DNA of 64,000 nt from Cololabis saira (GCF_033807715.1 NC_084592.1:21514501-21578500); one strand, 5' to 3'. Shown: positions 36,128 to 53,417, counted from the first letter of the stretch. Numbers and translations are program-made. Notes: generated by a model not told the origin, from the sequence alone.

Positions 36128-37742
36128 ATGAAGCAGATTATCCTCCTGTGTGCGCTTTCCACTTGTTTCTCAGCTGTGCACGCTCAGGTAAATATGCATG
36201 GGTAATGGACTGGGGCGAGATGGGGATTTTTATATAATCAGAATGAGTCTTCATTTGTCTGATTGTGTTTTTGTTGGGGTTTTTTTTCAGAAATTTTTGA
36301 TGAGCCCAAAATGGGTTCCTGTTGGCTTTAAAGGTAAATATAATTTTCATCTGATCTGCTTGTAAATATTTGACTGGAGGAAAGGCACATGCACTGACTC
36401 ACTCTTCTTTTTAAGATCGTGGTGGGCACAATGAAGGAGCGGCGATGGATAAGATCATCCATGCTAATGAAGTTCATGGTAGGTTGCACCTGATTACCCT
36501 GAAAATTCTCTGCAGAGCCCACAAAACAGTGTCAAAAGTAAATGCAGCTGGCTTCCTTTCTGGAAAGAGTTAATTTCCACTGATTTCTGTGTCAGCTTCC
36601 CAAATGATAGATGGCACTACCACTCTCAGAGAGGGGGACATCGCCGTTTCATCTGGGCAGCGCTCCAAAGTCTGCTTCGCTCGGAGCTGCCTCTGGTCTA
36701 AATCAGTGGACGGACATGTCTATGTTGCATACACTCTCTCATCTGAATACAGTATGTTGTTTCAGTGTTTGATAATAATGCAAGTGAATGCAGCAATTCT
36801 ATTTGTTAAACTGTCTGTCGCTTGTGCAACTTCTCTTAACAATTAAATAGCTGCCAAAGACCAAAAGCTGATTAGGAAAGCAATGGAAGACATACAGGAA
36901 GGTACCTGTGTGAAGTTTGTTCCTCGGACCCACCAGAGAGACTACATGGAAATCAAGCCAAAGTCTGGGTGAGGGTTGTTGCCAAAAAAGTTGAACTTAT
37001 AAGGTGTTTTTTTGTGGATTTGTGCATAGAAAGTTGTGCAATGCTTAGTCTTTGCTTTCCTCTTCTGCATGTGTGTGTAAATCTAGATGCTGGTCCTACC
37101 TTGGTTCCCGTGGAGGGAGACAGTCCGTGTCTCTCCAGAACCCTGACTGCATGGAGGTTGGAGTGATTGCCCACCAATTCATGCATTCCCTTGGCTTTGT
37201 GCACGAGCAGTCCCGCTTTGATCGGGACAACTATGTTACCATCATGTGGCCGAACATTTGGAGGGGTAATTTCACACAGCTTTCATGGAACAAGATCTGG
37301 ACAGATGATGAATTAAGGAATATGTTCACGTATTTTTTAAATACTAGTTTTTATTTGCATTTATAATGCTTTGCATTGTGCATCAGAACAACATCAGTCC
37401 CCCTTTTCTATACCAACAGATCGCCTGAGGAACTTTGAGAAGTTCAAGACCGACAGTATGGACCTGCCATATGACTATTCCTCAATCATGCACTTTGGAA
37501 AGTAAGTTATAATTTGTGTTTTGATCACTGAATTTATTGTATTAATAACATTAGCAGTAGTAGCATATTGTAATAACTTCCTTAACATAACATATTTAAT
37601 GTTTAGGTATTCCTACTCTCAAGATGGAGAGCCAACCATCATTCCCAAGAGCAGCAGGAATATAAAGCTTGGCCAGGCATCAAAGCTCAGTCACATCGAC
37701 AAGCTGAAAATCAACAGACTTTATCAGTGCGGTCGGTACTAA
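36128..37742 (+). CDS. six-cysteine astacin family protein, predicted catalytically dead
   Basis: Eight exons: 36128-36187, 36291-36333, 36416-36478, 36596-36751, 36851-36968, 37087-37265, 37420-37501, 37607-37742, giving 278 residues with an uninterrupted frame. A signal peptide (about residues 1-19) is followed by a propeptide with LREGD, the aspartate-switch type motif. The N-terminal Cys-x4-Cys pair of fish C6 astacins follows (VCFARSC). The zinc site reads HQFMHSLGFVHEQSR: all three histidines are kept, but the general-base Glu is Gln177 (CAA at 37175-37177). The Met-turn reads SIMHF, with Phe232 (TTT at 37494-37496) replacing the zinc-proximal Tyr. Two independent catalytic losses in an intact gene suggest a pseudoprotease. 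The next gene downstream is an intact paralogue with the same phase pattern and identical lengths for three exons (118, 179 and 82 bp). The specific subfamily (hatching-enzyme-like, nephrosin-like) is not resolved. Confidence 0.92.
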
Positions 37743-37830
37743 ACATCCTGAATTAACCTCCAGCAATCATTTCAGAGCTATTAACCGTATTGAAAAACAG
37801 TTAAATGTGGCTCATTGTTGAATGTTTGAC

Positions 37831-37832
37831 TC

Positions 37833-37872
<40 letters not shown>

Positions 37873-37873
37873 G
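37831..37873. repeat. (CT)n microsatellite
   Basis: About 20 CT units with one TTTC interruption, right after the astacin 1 stop. Its last repeats run into a possible acceptor (CTCTGCAG). A rare alternative exon after it would read AVRDD then stop. Confidence 0.85.
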
Positions 37874-37974
37874 CAGCTGTCAGGGATGATTAGTAACCAA
37901 ACCGAGCTGAGGTGAAACAGGAGTCCTCTGGAAATCAGCATGATAAACGGCCGTTGAATCATGCAAGCAATTTC

Positions 37975-37980
37975 AATAAA
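37975..37980 (+). terminator. astacin gene 1 polyadenylation signal
   Basis: AATAAA about 235 bp after the stop codon. Confidence 0.55.
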
Positions 37981-38820
37981 CATAAATGCAAGCTTTCTAT
38001 CAGCACTTCCTCTGTGTGCATGCGGTGTGTGTATTTAAAAAGACGTGTCACTTTATGCCGAACCATTCAAGAGAGTGAACTGGTGTTAAATGTTGCTGTT
38101 GTGGCATAAAAAATGAATTAAAACCCCTCACTCACTACAATAAAAATGAATCAATAAATCCTGCTTCCATGGTGCATTATGTTATGACAGAGTAAAATGA
38201 TATCTGAGTAATTGAGTCATGTCATCACATTAATAAGAATGTCAACAAAATGAATTTAACTCTGTCTAAACATGCCAAAAACTAGAGAAACACACTTACC
38301 TAACTGGTCTGTGGCATGGGTAGAGATGAATGTGTCCATACTAATAAAACGAAACACCTGTAACACACACAGATACTGCGAGAAGAGGATTCGTACCTGT
38401 TAACCTCAGTTCTTGCCCCTCAAAATTGACACCTTGATGAAAAGTAGATACTCGGAGAGGGATCGGGTGTTTGCATATGTTTACCCGTGTGACAAAATGA
38501 TTGTTGTTGTTATCATCTGATAGTATATCACAAAATGACGGGTTGCCTGCTCAGTCGGGCTCAAATTGTGGGTCTGTTGAACTGGGTGGGCAGTTATTCT
38601 GCTGATAGTAGCTGCTGAGTCGTAGCGCGTCCAAGAGCAAAACACCTTTAAGTGGGTGACTGCTGAAAGTGCTGAATAACGAAGGTCAGCATCAGGACCA
38701 CCTGTTGTGGATCACTGGTGGACTTGAGTAAATTACAACTGCTGAATGATGAGAGGTCTCGATCGCGCTTCATCACAGCGGAGAGGTCCAATCAGTTCAG
38801 AGCTGTGAGGGAGAAGTGGG

Positions 38821-38827
38821 TATATAG
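38821..38827 (+). promoter_or_regulatory. TATA-like box of astacin gene 2
   Basis: TATATAG about 83 bp upstream of the start codon used for the second astacin gene. Confidence 0.45.
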
Positions 38828-38909
38828 ATTCAGTGGAGGTGTGGAGTCTTGGTGCTTTTACGGTGGACGACGGCGAACTGAAACCGGTGAGCTGAACTTA
38901 AACACAACT

Positions 38910-39014
38910 ATGCAGTCTGCCATCACGCTTCTGGGTGTCCTGTTCGGCCTTCTGACCCAGGTGGACACGCTACCTGTTAAGGTCAGTACTAAAAGAAAAT
39001 GTGAAGACAAAGAG

Positions 39015-39090
<76 letters not shown>

Positions 39091-40645
39091 ACTTTCTTTC
39101 TTTCTTTCTTTTCTCTTTGCTTTGCAGCTAAAATATATTGACATGTATTTTGTTTTTATAGAATTCTACTGGAGTTCTTGAGGGCAGAGTGAGATTGAGG
39201 AGGAAATACTCAGGTGAAGCTGCGTCAATTTGTTTACTATTTTTTGTCATAGTGTTGTTTAAGGGAAAGTTACGTAGAAGGCAGTATTCGTTTGTCTTTT
39301 TCACATTTAGATGAAATTGGGGACCGCGATGAAATGACAGCGATGGATCAAATCCTGGAAGTCAATAGGAGTAAGAAAGCTGAAAATGACACCAAATTAT
39401 GTTGAATCAAGTTTTTATTGTGTTGAACTTTGTTAAATGATTGTTTTCTCATCAGAGGTGCGAGCCCCCAGAGGGATGTCATTCAGAGAGGGAGATATTG
39501 CCTTTTCATACGTACGGAGTGCTATAAACTGCCCCGGCAATGCCTGTCTGTGGCCCAAATCAGTTGACGGATTTGTTTATGTGCCCTACATCATCTCTCC
39601 ACTATATGGTACAAGTCTTCACATTTATCTTGATGTTGAAATTATGTTTGCAGATAAAACCTGAGATTTTCCTGTTTTATCTGCTATAGATGACATGGAC
39701 AGAATCACCATAGAAACCGGGATGCAGGACATTACCTCTGGAACGTGCATTAAATTCGTTGGTCGCACCCACGAAGCTAACTTTCTTGATGTTCAGCCCA
39801 GATATGGGTGAGGAAATAACTTGTCTCTTGTAGTTTTTGCACATGTAACAGCAGATGTGAGTCATCTGTCAAGCTGACAGTTACTTCTCTTGAAATGTGC
39901 AAATATACATATGAAGTGTAATTTGTTCTGTACTCCGAAGCTGCTGGTCATTTCTGGGGAAGACTGGAGGAAGCCAGATCCTGTCACTGCAGAATCCAGG
40001 CTGCATGTGGTCGGGAATTGCAGCTCACGAGTTTATGCATGCGCTTGGCTTTGTGCATGAGCAGTCTCGCTCAGACCGAGACCACTATGTCACAGTTGTA
40101 TGGAAAAATATCATGCCAGGTTAGGACAGGAATCCTTTTTTTTTTCTTTCAGTGTTGCAATCATTGGATAATCATGTTTATCTTTTTTTTTGGCACAAAT
40201 AACGCTCATGTTTTTTGTTTTTTTTGTTTCTTTTTTGTTGGGAAAGATCATATACATAACTTCAGGAAACAGGTGACAAACAATCTCAACACTCCATACG
40301 ACTACAGCTCTGTCATGCATTACGGACGGTGAGCTGCTTTGTAACAGAACTTAACTATATGGTATTTGTGTCAGTGAGGGCGCATCACTATCCCCTGCAT
40401 TTTATCTGTGCTTAATTCAGATATGCCTTCTCTGAGGACGGTGGACCAACAATTATACCCAAACCAGATCCTTACATTCCCATTGGCCAGCGAGATGGAC
40501 CTAGTGCATTGGATCTTCATAAAATAAACATGCTCTATGACTGTGGTGAGTGAACTAAGAATAGGTGCTGGTGGGTGTTGAGAATAAATATTGCAAATTC
40601 ATTATTTAATTTTATCTGTTTCTCACTCTAGGTGCTAATGAGTGA
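38910..40645 (+). CDS. six-cysteine astacin metalloprotease
   Basis: Nine exons: 38910-38981, 39162-39213, 39311-39370, 39456-39608, 39690-39807, 39941-40119, 40247-40328, 40421-40545, 40632-40645, giving 284 residues. The start opens a hydrophobic signal peptide (about residues 1-20). The propeptide has FREGD, whose Asp is expected to block the zinc until cleavage. The mature domain begins near the C6-astacin pair NCPGNAC. The zinc site HEFMHALGFVHEQSR has all ligands and the catalytic Glu182. The Met-turn SVMHY keeps Tyr237. The protein should be a secreted zinc endopeptidase. Fish C6 astacins include hatching-type and nephrosin-like enzymes, and I cannot name the exact one. The last exon is tiny and encodes only the end of the protein (GANE). 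Intron 1 carries a (TTTC)n tract. Polyadenylation signal AATAAA at 41011-41016. Confidence 0.93.
39015..39111. repeat. (TTTC)n microsatellite in astacin 2 intron 1
   Basis: About 24 CTTT units with one A interruption near 39090. The open frame through it (LSFF repeats) is an artefact of the repeat. Confidence 0.95.
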
Positions 40646-41931
40646 ATGACTCCAGACGACTCTACTATCGTGTCCTCCCAGATGTGGAAAAAGTTTATTA
40701 TAACATTTTGAGTAGATAATATAAGCGAAATCCTTTTAGATTGATTCATTTTTGCATATAGAGTTATTTCCTTGCTATTACAAAGACTCCTCTTTTATTT
40801 TTAGATTATACCATGGTTTGTGTTGATTCACCTTTTAGTGTAATATATTGACTACTGTTAAACTGTCGATGCAGTTACCAACTAAAAGCTGGACTCTTGT
40901 CGGTATATAAGTCTGCCTATTGCTTAAGAAACATTGAAAAAAAATAACATTCAATTGCTAAATGTGTTTTTAAAAATATTCTGCCTCCTTCTCAGCTTCT
41001 TCTCATTTCAAATAAAGAAAATGCAACAGAATGACTTGTCACATCCTCCTATTTCTGCTTTTAAGAAATTATCTAACTAACCAGACCCTTAATAATTTGG
41101 ATTTAATTTGGACTTAATATTGCTTTCAGGGTGAAATAGTACAGCACAGTTAATTAATTTCAGTTTCAGAAGAGCTCAGATCTCTCAGAAACGAATGCTT
41201 TCAGATGAACTTGGTGGAGGTGAAAATAAACAGCATGTAATAAAAAGAAGACTTGAAATTCTTGTCATTATTTTAGTTTCACTGTTATTTTAAAACTTTA
41301 ATATTTTTTATATTTCTTCAACATTTCTAAAGGTTTATATTCCATGTTCAGATAATTATCTTAGTTATTCTGCCTATCTGAGCGCCGTATATATGCCAAA
41401 GAATAACTATTTTCAAATTTTGGAATCTAAAAAACAACAAATTCTTCTTCTTTTTAATAGTATTAATATTGTTTTCAATCTCTTTAGTTTACTGATATTT
41501 AAACAAATACTTTTCTTCAACAGTTTTTCTTGTTCTAATAAATAGACTGAATACATTAACATATTTTTACAAAAACCTTCAAAATACAGTAAGGAATTAA
41601 ATTGGGATGTGTGAAATGTAAACTTACATGAAGGGGAAAATGTATGATTCAGTTGAAGAAAAATACATTACAAGAAGGCGGTAAAGACTGCAACAATTGT
41701 ATATCAAAATGAAAGTTAACCAGTTAGGCAAAATTTCCATAATTGTAGGTTTTCATAATTTTTTGGTTTGCCCCTAAATGTTGCCTTCATTTTCAAATTA
41801 AATATGAATAAGAAAAACAACATCTTTATTGACAGCATGGACAGCTTATTTCATCTGAGGTTTTTTTTGTTTGCTTTGTTGTTTTTTTAACAAAAGGGAG
41901 TTAATGAAACATCTGGAATTTGTATTCTGTT

Positions 41932-41934
<3 letters not shown>
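40646..41934. other. astacin 2 3' UTR and AT-rich spacer
   Basis: Contains the 3' UTR to about 41030 (AATAAA at 41011). Beyond it is AT-rich sequence with no recognised exon. Confidence 0.45.
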
Positions 41935-41976
<42 letters not shown>

Positions 41977-42268
41977 TCAAACATTCAACAATGAGCCACA
42001 TTTAACTGTCTTTCAATATGGTTAATAGCTCTGAAATGATTGCTGGAGGTTAATTCAGGAATTTTAGTACCGACCGCACTGATAAAGTCTGTTGATTTTC
42101 AGCTTGTCGATGTGACTGAGCTTTGATGCCTGGCCAAGCTTTACATTCCTGCTGCTCTTGGGAATGATGGTTGGCTCTCCATCTTGAGAGTAGGAATACC
42201 TAAACATTAAATATGTTATGTTAAGTAAGTTATTACAATATGCTACTACTGCTAATGTTATTAATAAA
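41935..42268 (-). pseudogene. inverted partial copy of astacin gene 1 terminal exon
   Basis: The minus strand reproduces astacin 1 from late intron 7 through exon 8, stop and 3' flank including the (CT)n tract (compare 37535-37873). The exon copy at 42199-42064 encodes YSYSQDGEPTII and ends LYQCGRY with one visible Ile/Val change. Only a few substitutions are seen along about 330 bp, so the copy is recent and made at DNA level (it keeps the intron). No other astacin exon lies beside it, so it cannot encode a protease. The open frame runs on into unrelated sequence. Confidence 0.9.
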
Positions 42269-42490
42269 TCGAGTGTTCTTGCCCGCTGCATCGATAGTCA
42301 ATGACGCCGCCATATTGGATGTGGCAAAACTGCGCTCTAAACTAATACAAGTAAATTGACTTATTTTCATAAAGCGCCTTTCTACAAAGAAATTTACGTT
42401 TTACGTCTCATTTATTCATTCACACACGCACTAATATACTTGGGAAACAGTTAGGCACCAAATATAATATATTTAATTTTCTCAGATGGC

Positions 42491-42847
42491 AAAAATAAGA
42501 ACTTTATTGATCCCACATAGGAGTAATTCATGTTTTATCAGCTGTAGAGAACAAGGTAGTGCTAAAAAACAATATATATCCCCCTCACAAAAATAATAAA
42601 AATAGAGAAACATATTTTCTCATCAACAAAACTAATTAAAACATTTTCAAATAACATATTTGAACCATTTTTCAGACAATAAAATAACATTTGAACAATT
42701 TTTTCAGACAATAAAATTACTGAAAAAATCAGAAAAATGGTTCAAATATGTTATTTTGTTACTTGAAAATTTTTATGTAAACTATGCTTTGTTGATGAGA
42801 AAATTGAGAGAATTACTCCTATGTGGGATTAATAAAGTTCTTATTTT
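42491..42847. repeat. large foldback (inverted repeat), about 350 bp
   Basis: The left end AAAATAAGAACTTTATTGATC (42492 on) with CCCACATAGGAGTAATTC returns inverted at 42810-42847 as GAATTACTCCTATGTGGGAT and AATAAAGTTCTTATTTT. Further in, TTCTCATCAACAAA and AACATATTTGAACCATTTTTC pair with GAAAAATGGTTCAAATATGTT and TTTGTTGATGAGAA. This fits a MITE or inverted LINE 3'-end pair. No 8-bp flanking duplication was identified. Confidence 0.8.
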
Positions 42848-42851
42848 TTCT

Positions 42852-43082
42852 ATTGTTTCTATTGCCATTACTATTATTATTAATAAAAGTATACATTATA
42901 TTTATTATAATCATCTAATGATGATAGTGATATAACAACAATAGAATGTAATAGCAATAGTAACAATAATAATTCAATGTTAATATAATGTTAATATATA
43001 ATATAATATATAATATATATGTATATATAATATATGTTAATATAATATAATATTAATAATAATAGTAATGGCAATAGAAACA
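42852..43082. repeat. second foldback with 33-bp perfect arms
   Basis: The arm at 42852-42884 (starts ATTGTTTCTATTGCCATTAC) is exactly inverted at 43050-43082. About 165 bp of TA-rich sequence lies between. It abuts the foldback at 42491-42847. Confidence 0.88.
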
Positions 43083-43519
43083 ATTATATAGGAAATACTT
43101 GTATAAAGACCTGAACATTGAACGTTTTCTGGGTTCTTTTCTTTCTTTTCTTTTTGTTTTATCTATGTCTGTCTGTAATGTGTGACGTTTGACAAACAAA
43201 TCACGTGAAATTAGCTTCACAACATCATTTATGATCACTTTTGTGTGTGTAGAAACGCCGCTCCTCCATAGATGTAATGCATTGCCGTGGCGAGTGGTCT
43301 GTACCAAGATGGCCGACCTATAGGCACGTCACTTCAGTGGGCGGCGGCATTCGATGCGGCGTCTACGTATATATGTCTATGTCGGTGCCCGCTAGCGCCC
43401 CCTGCCGCCGGGAGGAAACCCGTCTCCGAGTCCGCTCACAGCCACATTAGCACAGCCCTGATAGCACAGCCAGCGTGCTCCACGGTAAAATATCGATTAG
43501 TCTAGTAAAATCACTAACA

Positions 43520-48786
<5,267 letters not shown>

Positions 48787-49960
48787 TCATTGATCAAATT
48801 CCTTCTCTTCCCAAGGACGGACAGGAAAAATTTATGACAAATACAGTAGACTTTGCAGTGCACCATCTTTCTTAAAGGGATATTTGGCTTTCTTTCAAAC
48901 AGACTTGTATGAGGCGAATTCTGTGTTGTTGGGCATCTGGGTGGTTAATTCCCGCGGTATATGTGGAGCAATATTTTTAGTGATCGGCATCAACAGTGAA
49001 GCATGTAGTCGTGATTTAGAAAAAACTGAATCTGTATATTTTCACCACTTTACGGGGCAGTGGCAGTCTTTCTTTGCACAACCTGGGAGTTTTTCGTCCA
49101 CCAATATATCAACTGCTTAGGTTGTTATCGTGTGACTTAAGTGTTTTGAATCTTTCAGTTCAAGATCTGAAATGAGCCAATACATTTTTTTTTTATTTTC
49201 TTATTTTTCCCCAGGCAGTGGAGCCTTTCTTGTTCTGTGTTGTGCAGCCACAGTTATACTTTCATCATAGTCACTTAGAAACAGGCGTCCATGCGTGTAA
49301 TGGCATCTGTTCGCCTGTAAGTGTGCCGACTGCAATCTACTCTTGAGTAAATTCACTAAGAATGAGCGCTTAATACATTCCCACGTTAGGAAAAAAAACA
49401 AACTGTCCCTTTAACGTCAGAGCCGCAATTGACTTTACACACGTTGTGAAAAAGTAGACTGACGCGAACCGTGAAGAACTTGCTCGAGGTTTTTCATTTT
49501 AAATGTAAAGTCTAATTCTGCTGTTGTAAATGTTATTTTTTTGTTGTTTTAAAAAAAAAAATGAAGTGGAAAAATCACCCTTGACCATATTAAAAGGAGA
49601 TGTGTTGTTCTTTCTGTCGTGTCTCTCTTTACAGACGATATGTTTAAGCTCTGATTCGTTGTGGTAATTATCACACAATTTAAGGTTTCTCCTGCTAAAC
49701 TGTCAAATTACAGTGATGAAGACAAAAGAAGCTGATATACAACCATAATTAGCTGCTGGATCATAGGATGGCACACCTGGCAAAGTTATTCAGAGAAAAT
49801 TCAACATAACGCAAATTAAATGATCTTGGAAACACTAAAAGATTTAATTCTAACATGAACATGAGAAACATCAACACTTAAATCCTCTGAGGATAACTAA
49901 ATCACGGGAAAATTCAGTTTAACAGCTTTGGTGAAATTGGTTAATCTCATATGCACAGTT
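48787..49960 (+). other. tra2b 3' UTR and downstream spacer
   Basis: No other exon recognised. Poly-T near 49186 and poly-A near 49550. The 3' end of tra2b probably lies in this stretch, perhaps after the ATTAAA near 49589, but I cannot place it surely. Confidence 0.4.
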
Positions 49961-50199
49961 CCAACTAACGTAAGACCAAGCTGGTTCTGCCTGCAGCGGA
50001 CCGAAGTCCAACATCTACCCCTGCTGGTTGTACAGGAGCTCTGAGAGGTCCTGAGGAGGAGCCGCGAGGAGGGGGGAGCATCTTCCCTTCGTAAAGGCTC
50101 CGTTTACTGACCTTATGGTGGCGTTGATTATATATGGTTAACTTTAGTTGTATTTGTGTGGCCTTCTCTGCGGTTGAAATAACCTTTAAATCACATTTT

Positions 50200-50460
50200 T
50201 GGTGTAAACGCTCCCATCTGCAGGCGGTCGGTGCCGCTGAAGGCTCCTGGTTTCCAACCCCAGCAGGGGTTATTTCTGGATGAAATTTGCATGCTTGCAT
50301 GGATTTTCTTCGGTACCCGTTAGGCTTATCGGTAGAGTGGATGTTCATGGTTGTCGGTGTGTCTGACCCTGCAGTGGACTGGTGACCTCTGCAGAAAGCT
50401 AAACTAGGCTCCAGCGGATCCCTGTGACCCTAGACAGGAGACGGACGGATGCTCAATCTG
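50200..50460 (+). repeat. degenerate tRNA-derived SINE
   Basis: The sequence follows the fish SINE2 layout in order: GGCGGTCGGTGCCGCTGAAGG, GGTTTCCAACCCCAGCAGGGG (B-box-like), TTTGCATG... TTTTCTTCGG, then CCCTGCAGTGGACTGGTGACC, GGCTCCAGCGGATCCCTGTGACCCTA and GACGGACGGATG. Many substitutions, so an old copy. Classification from recall. Confidence 0.65.
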
Positions 50461-52174
50461 CTTTCTCAGTGTGTTTATTTTATAAAAGAGTTGGCAAAGG
50501 TTGTATTTGCCTGAGTAAGAACTCTAAAAACAAAAAAAGGAATTTGACAGTTCATCGGAGCTGTTTGACGAGCTGGTTACACAAAAGTGGAATGGGCGGT
50601 TATTTAATCCACTGGTGGATGTAGCAGCACAATAAATGTAAATGAGTGACTTTTTGTCGTCCTTTTTAATTATGAATTGTTTTATGCTGCTTGTGTAGTA
50701 TTTATAAAACTCCATACCTATTTTTTCCTTTTTTTTTTTTTACTGATGAAATTAAAAGATCAACATAAAAGAGTTGTGAAGTAAAAACTATAATTTAATA
50801 CGAAAGCCGATGCAAGAAAATGTGTACTGTGGCACCTGTTGGTGAAAGTCTGCGGAGAATCTCTCAAAAAGACCTTTTTATTGAAAGCGTGGTTTCAAAG
50901 AGTGTAATACCGAGGAGACCAGAATAGACACTATACACTTGTCACACAACTGACCACACCTTGGAAACTTCCTACTTCATTTCCATGTTTCACCACAAGC
51001 CTACATGTATGTGCTGCACTGCTGCTGTAGCAGTTCTCCCCTGGTTTCTTGAAATGCCACATCCCTTTCAGCCACAGTTTATGTTCCTCCTGTGGAAATC
51101 ATTTTCGGGTAGTTGCATGATTTTGTCAGCACACTGACCTAGTTGGACGCAACACACACGACCTCAAGACTCTATATGCAGAAATGCAAAGGAGTGATTT
51201 ATTTATGTATTTATCATGCAGCCTGTAATAATTTGGTCACTGGATGGGTCAGTTGTTTGATTATTTTACAGCTGCATGGCAGCAGAAATGACCCACAACA
51301 ACTGTAGAGTGGGTGTCATCAGGAAAGTTTAACTTAGGAGCTGTTTTTGTAAATAGACCACAGTTTGGACATTCCTCTGTTCGTGCACTGACGTAAACAA
51401 GACCAGCAGCACTGGACTGGTCAGTCCTGCTCCTGCCCCCTCCAGCAGCACAGTGGGGGAGTCAGCTGCTGCAGGGCTGGAGCCCCCCCCCCTCCCTCGG
51501 TGACTGTTGTAAGGTGCAAGACTACACATCCACGCGTGAAGCCCTGCAGCCTGCAGACTCTCTCCGTGACGTTTCTGCTTTTGTTTTGAGTCCGCCTTCA
51601 CTACGGCTCCCTGCCACGACACACCTACACGCCTGTTTGCACAAAGCCGCCCCTGCAAAGAAGAAGATGCTGCAGCATGTTGGAGGGAAGAGGGGGAGGG
51701 GGGTGCATGAACTCTGACCTCTAGTGTGATGGGAAAAAAAAAAAAAAGGGGGTGGGAAGGCAGGAAGGAAGGGGCTTTCTCCCAACACAAATGAAGGCCA
51801 GGAATCCCCTCACTTCCTATCAGCAGCTAAAAATAAACTTTGGGTCCCATTTTTAGTCCAGCAGAAAAGTGACAGTAATATAACCCTTGACAGGTAACCG
51901 TGGCCCCTGAAACGCTGCTGGGGCTCCCAGCAAGAGGCAGAACGGTTTCACTCTCATTTCTCGTGAGAACAGAATGTAAAAGGGAGGATAAATAGTTTCA
52001 CTTTCACTTCAAAACAAAAACATATATATAGTTTTTCTTTTAATTTCTATAGTTCTTCTTTTAATATTATTTATTATTTTGTATTACACCAATCACCACA
52101 ACAAATTCCTTGTGTGTGTTAAACTACCTGGCAATACACTTCCTTCTGATTCTGATATATATATATATATATAT
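50461..52174. other. intergenic stretch between tra2b and igf2bp2
   Basis: No exon recognised. The 51400-51790 part is G+C-richer with C-runs but shows no convincing coding exon. A short (TA)n tract lies at 52156-52174. Confidence 0.4.
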
Positions 52175-52534
52175 AACCCTCTCATTCATAAATTACTACA
52201 CAACTCTTCAATCCAGTTCAATAACACTTTATCACTCACAGAAGGGAAGTTATATAAAACTCTAAGTTATGTTCTTTATTTCATAATTTGAATATCTATA
52301 AGTAAGCTACTGATACTTCCATGTTTTGGACTTTATGTAAGCCTTTCACAATGTGTATATATATATATATGTATATGTGTGTGTGTGTATATATACACAC
52401 ATATGCATATATATATATATATATATACACATATGTATGTACAGTATGTATGTATGTATGTATATATATATATACACATATGCATATATATATATATACA
52501 TATACACATATACATATATATATATATATATATA

Positions 52535-52606
<72 letters not shown>
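52175..52606 (+). repeat. dispersed repeat with TA/TG microsatellite tail, copy 1
   Basis: About 180 bp starting AACCCTCTCATTCATAAATT and ending GCCTTTCACAATGTGTATAT is followed by a compound (TA)n/(TG)n/(TATG)n tract to about 52606. The same unit with the same tail occurs at 60581-60973. Long YIYIYI open frames across it are artefacts. Confidence 0.9.
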
Positions 52607-52607
<1 letters not shown>

Positions 52608-53109
52608 TGGTTTTTGTTTCCAATGTATCGCAAGCAGGTGTTCTCTGCAGTGCATGAACATCTTTGCATGCCCCCCCTCCATAAATCCATATTTCTGCAT
52701 CGCTCATAAATAAATAAAGGGCTAAGAACTAAGAGGATCGGCGACACTGTTGGAGCCGACAAGTACAGTGACAACGACTTGATTTTCCACACAGTAGCTC
52801 TTATTTATCCCCCCCTCCACTCCCAGCCTGGTGGGACCCATGAGGGCACGGCCCTTATTATGATTTGATGAAATAACCTCTCTGCCTCCTTTAAGCCCAT
52901 CCCTTTGCCGAACGCACCCGGTGATCATCATCATGCCACCTCCATACACCCGCACGCACTCCCCGCTCATCCGTGCGTGAGGCACGGATCTCCAAATGCA
53001 CCTCCAAAGGTTTCTTTTTCCTTTTTTTTTTCTTGTGATTTTTAAGGGAGATTTTATTTAGAGGCGGCGCTTGTTGGCTCCGGAGTAGCGTCGTAACGAC
53101 ACTTTTTTT

Positions 53110-53174
53110 TCCTCTCTCTCTCTCCCTCTCTCCCTCTCTCTCTCTGCCTCTCTTTCTCTCTCTCCTGCTCCCCC
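53110..53174 (+). repeat. CT-rich tract in igf2bp2 5' region
   Basis: Mostly (CT)n with CCCTCTC and CCTCTC variants, ending CTGCTCCCCCCAG, about 250 bp upstream of the igf2bp2 start. Confidence 0.85.
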
Positions 53175-53417
53175 CAGTCCCTGTTGAAAGAGTTTGACCA
53201 GGGCCAGAGTTGGTGCTGGGGGGTCGCTCACAGGCTGCAACAACCTGGGGGGTGATTGCTGCGATTTTTTTTTAATCCCAGACATTGTTTCTATTTTCTT
53301 TTTTTTTTTTTTTCTTTTTGAATTTTTATTCTAATTTGACTGTCTCTGAATAAGATCTGACAGCCTTTGGAGATTTTTTTTTTCTCCCCCCCCCTCACCC
53401 CCCCCACCTTTCAGATC

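Noticed and set aside
38718..39131. 137-codon frame covering astacin 2 exon 1
   Set aside because: The true start is at 38910 in this frame, and after 38981 the frame runs through a (TTTC)n intron. The upstream part is 5' flank.
42064..42291. A third astacin gene on the minus strand
   Set aside because: Only the last exon and flanks are present, a recent inverted partial copy without the catalytic domain.
51329..51790. 153-codon minus-strand frame in G+C-rich DNA
   Set aside because: Low-complexity serine/proline-rich reading with overlapping frames on both strands, no recognised domain and no splice support.
52296..52792. Long open frames of YIYIYI type on both strands
   Set aside because: They are translations of the (TA)n/(TG)n microsatellite, open on both strands, with no splice or start context.
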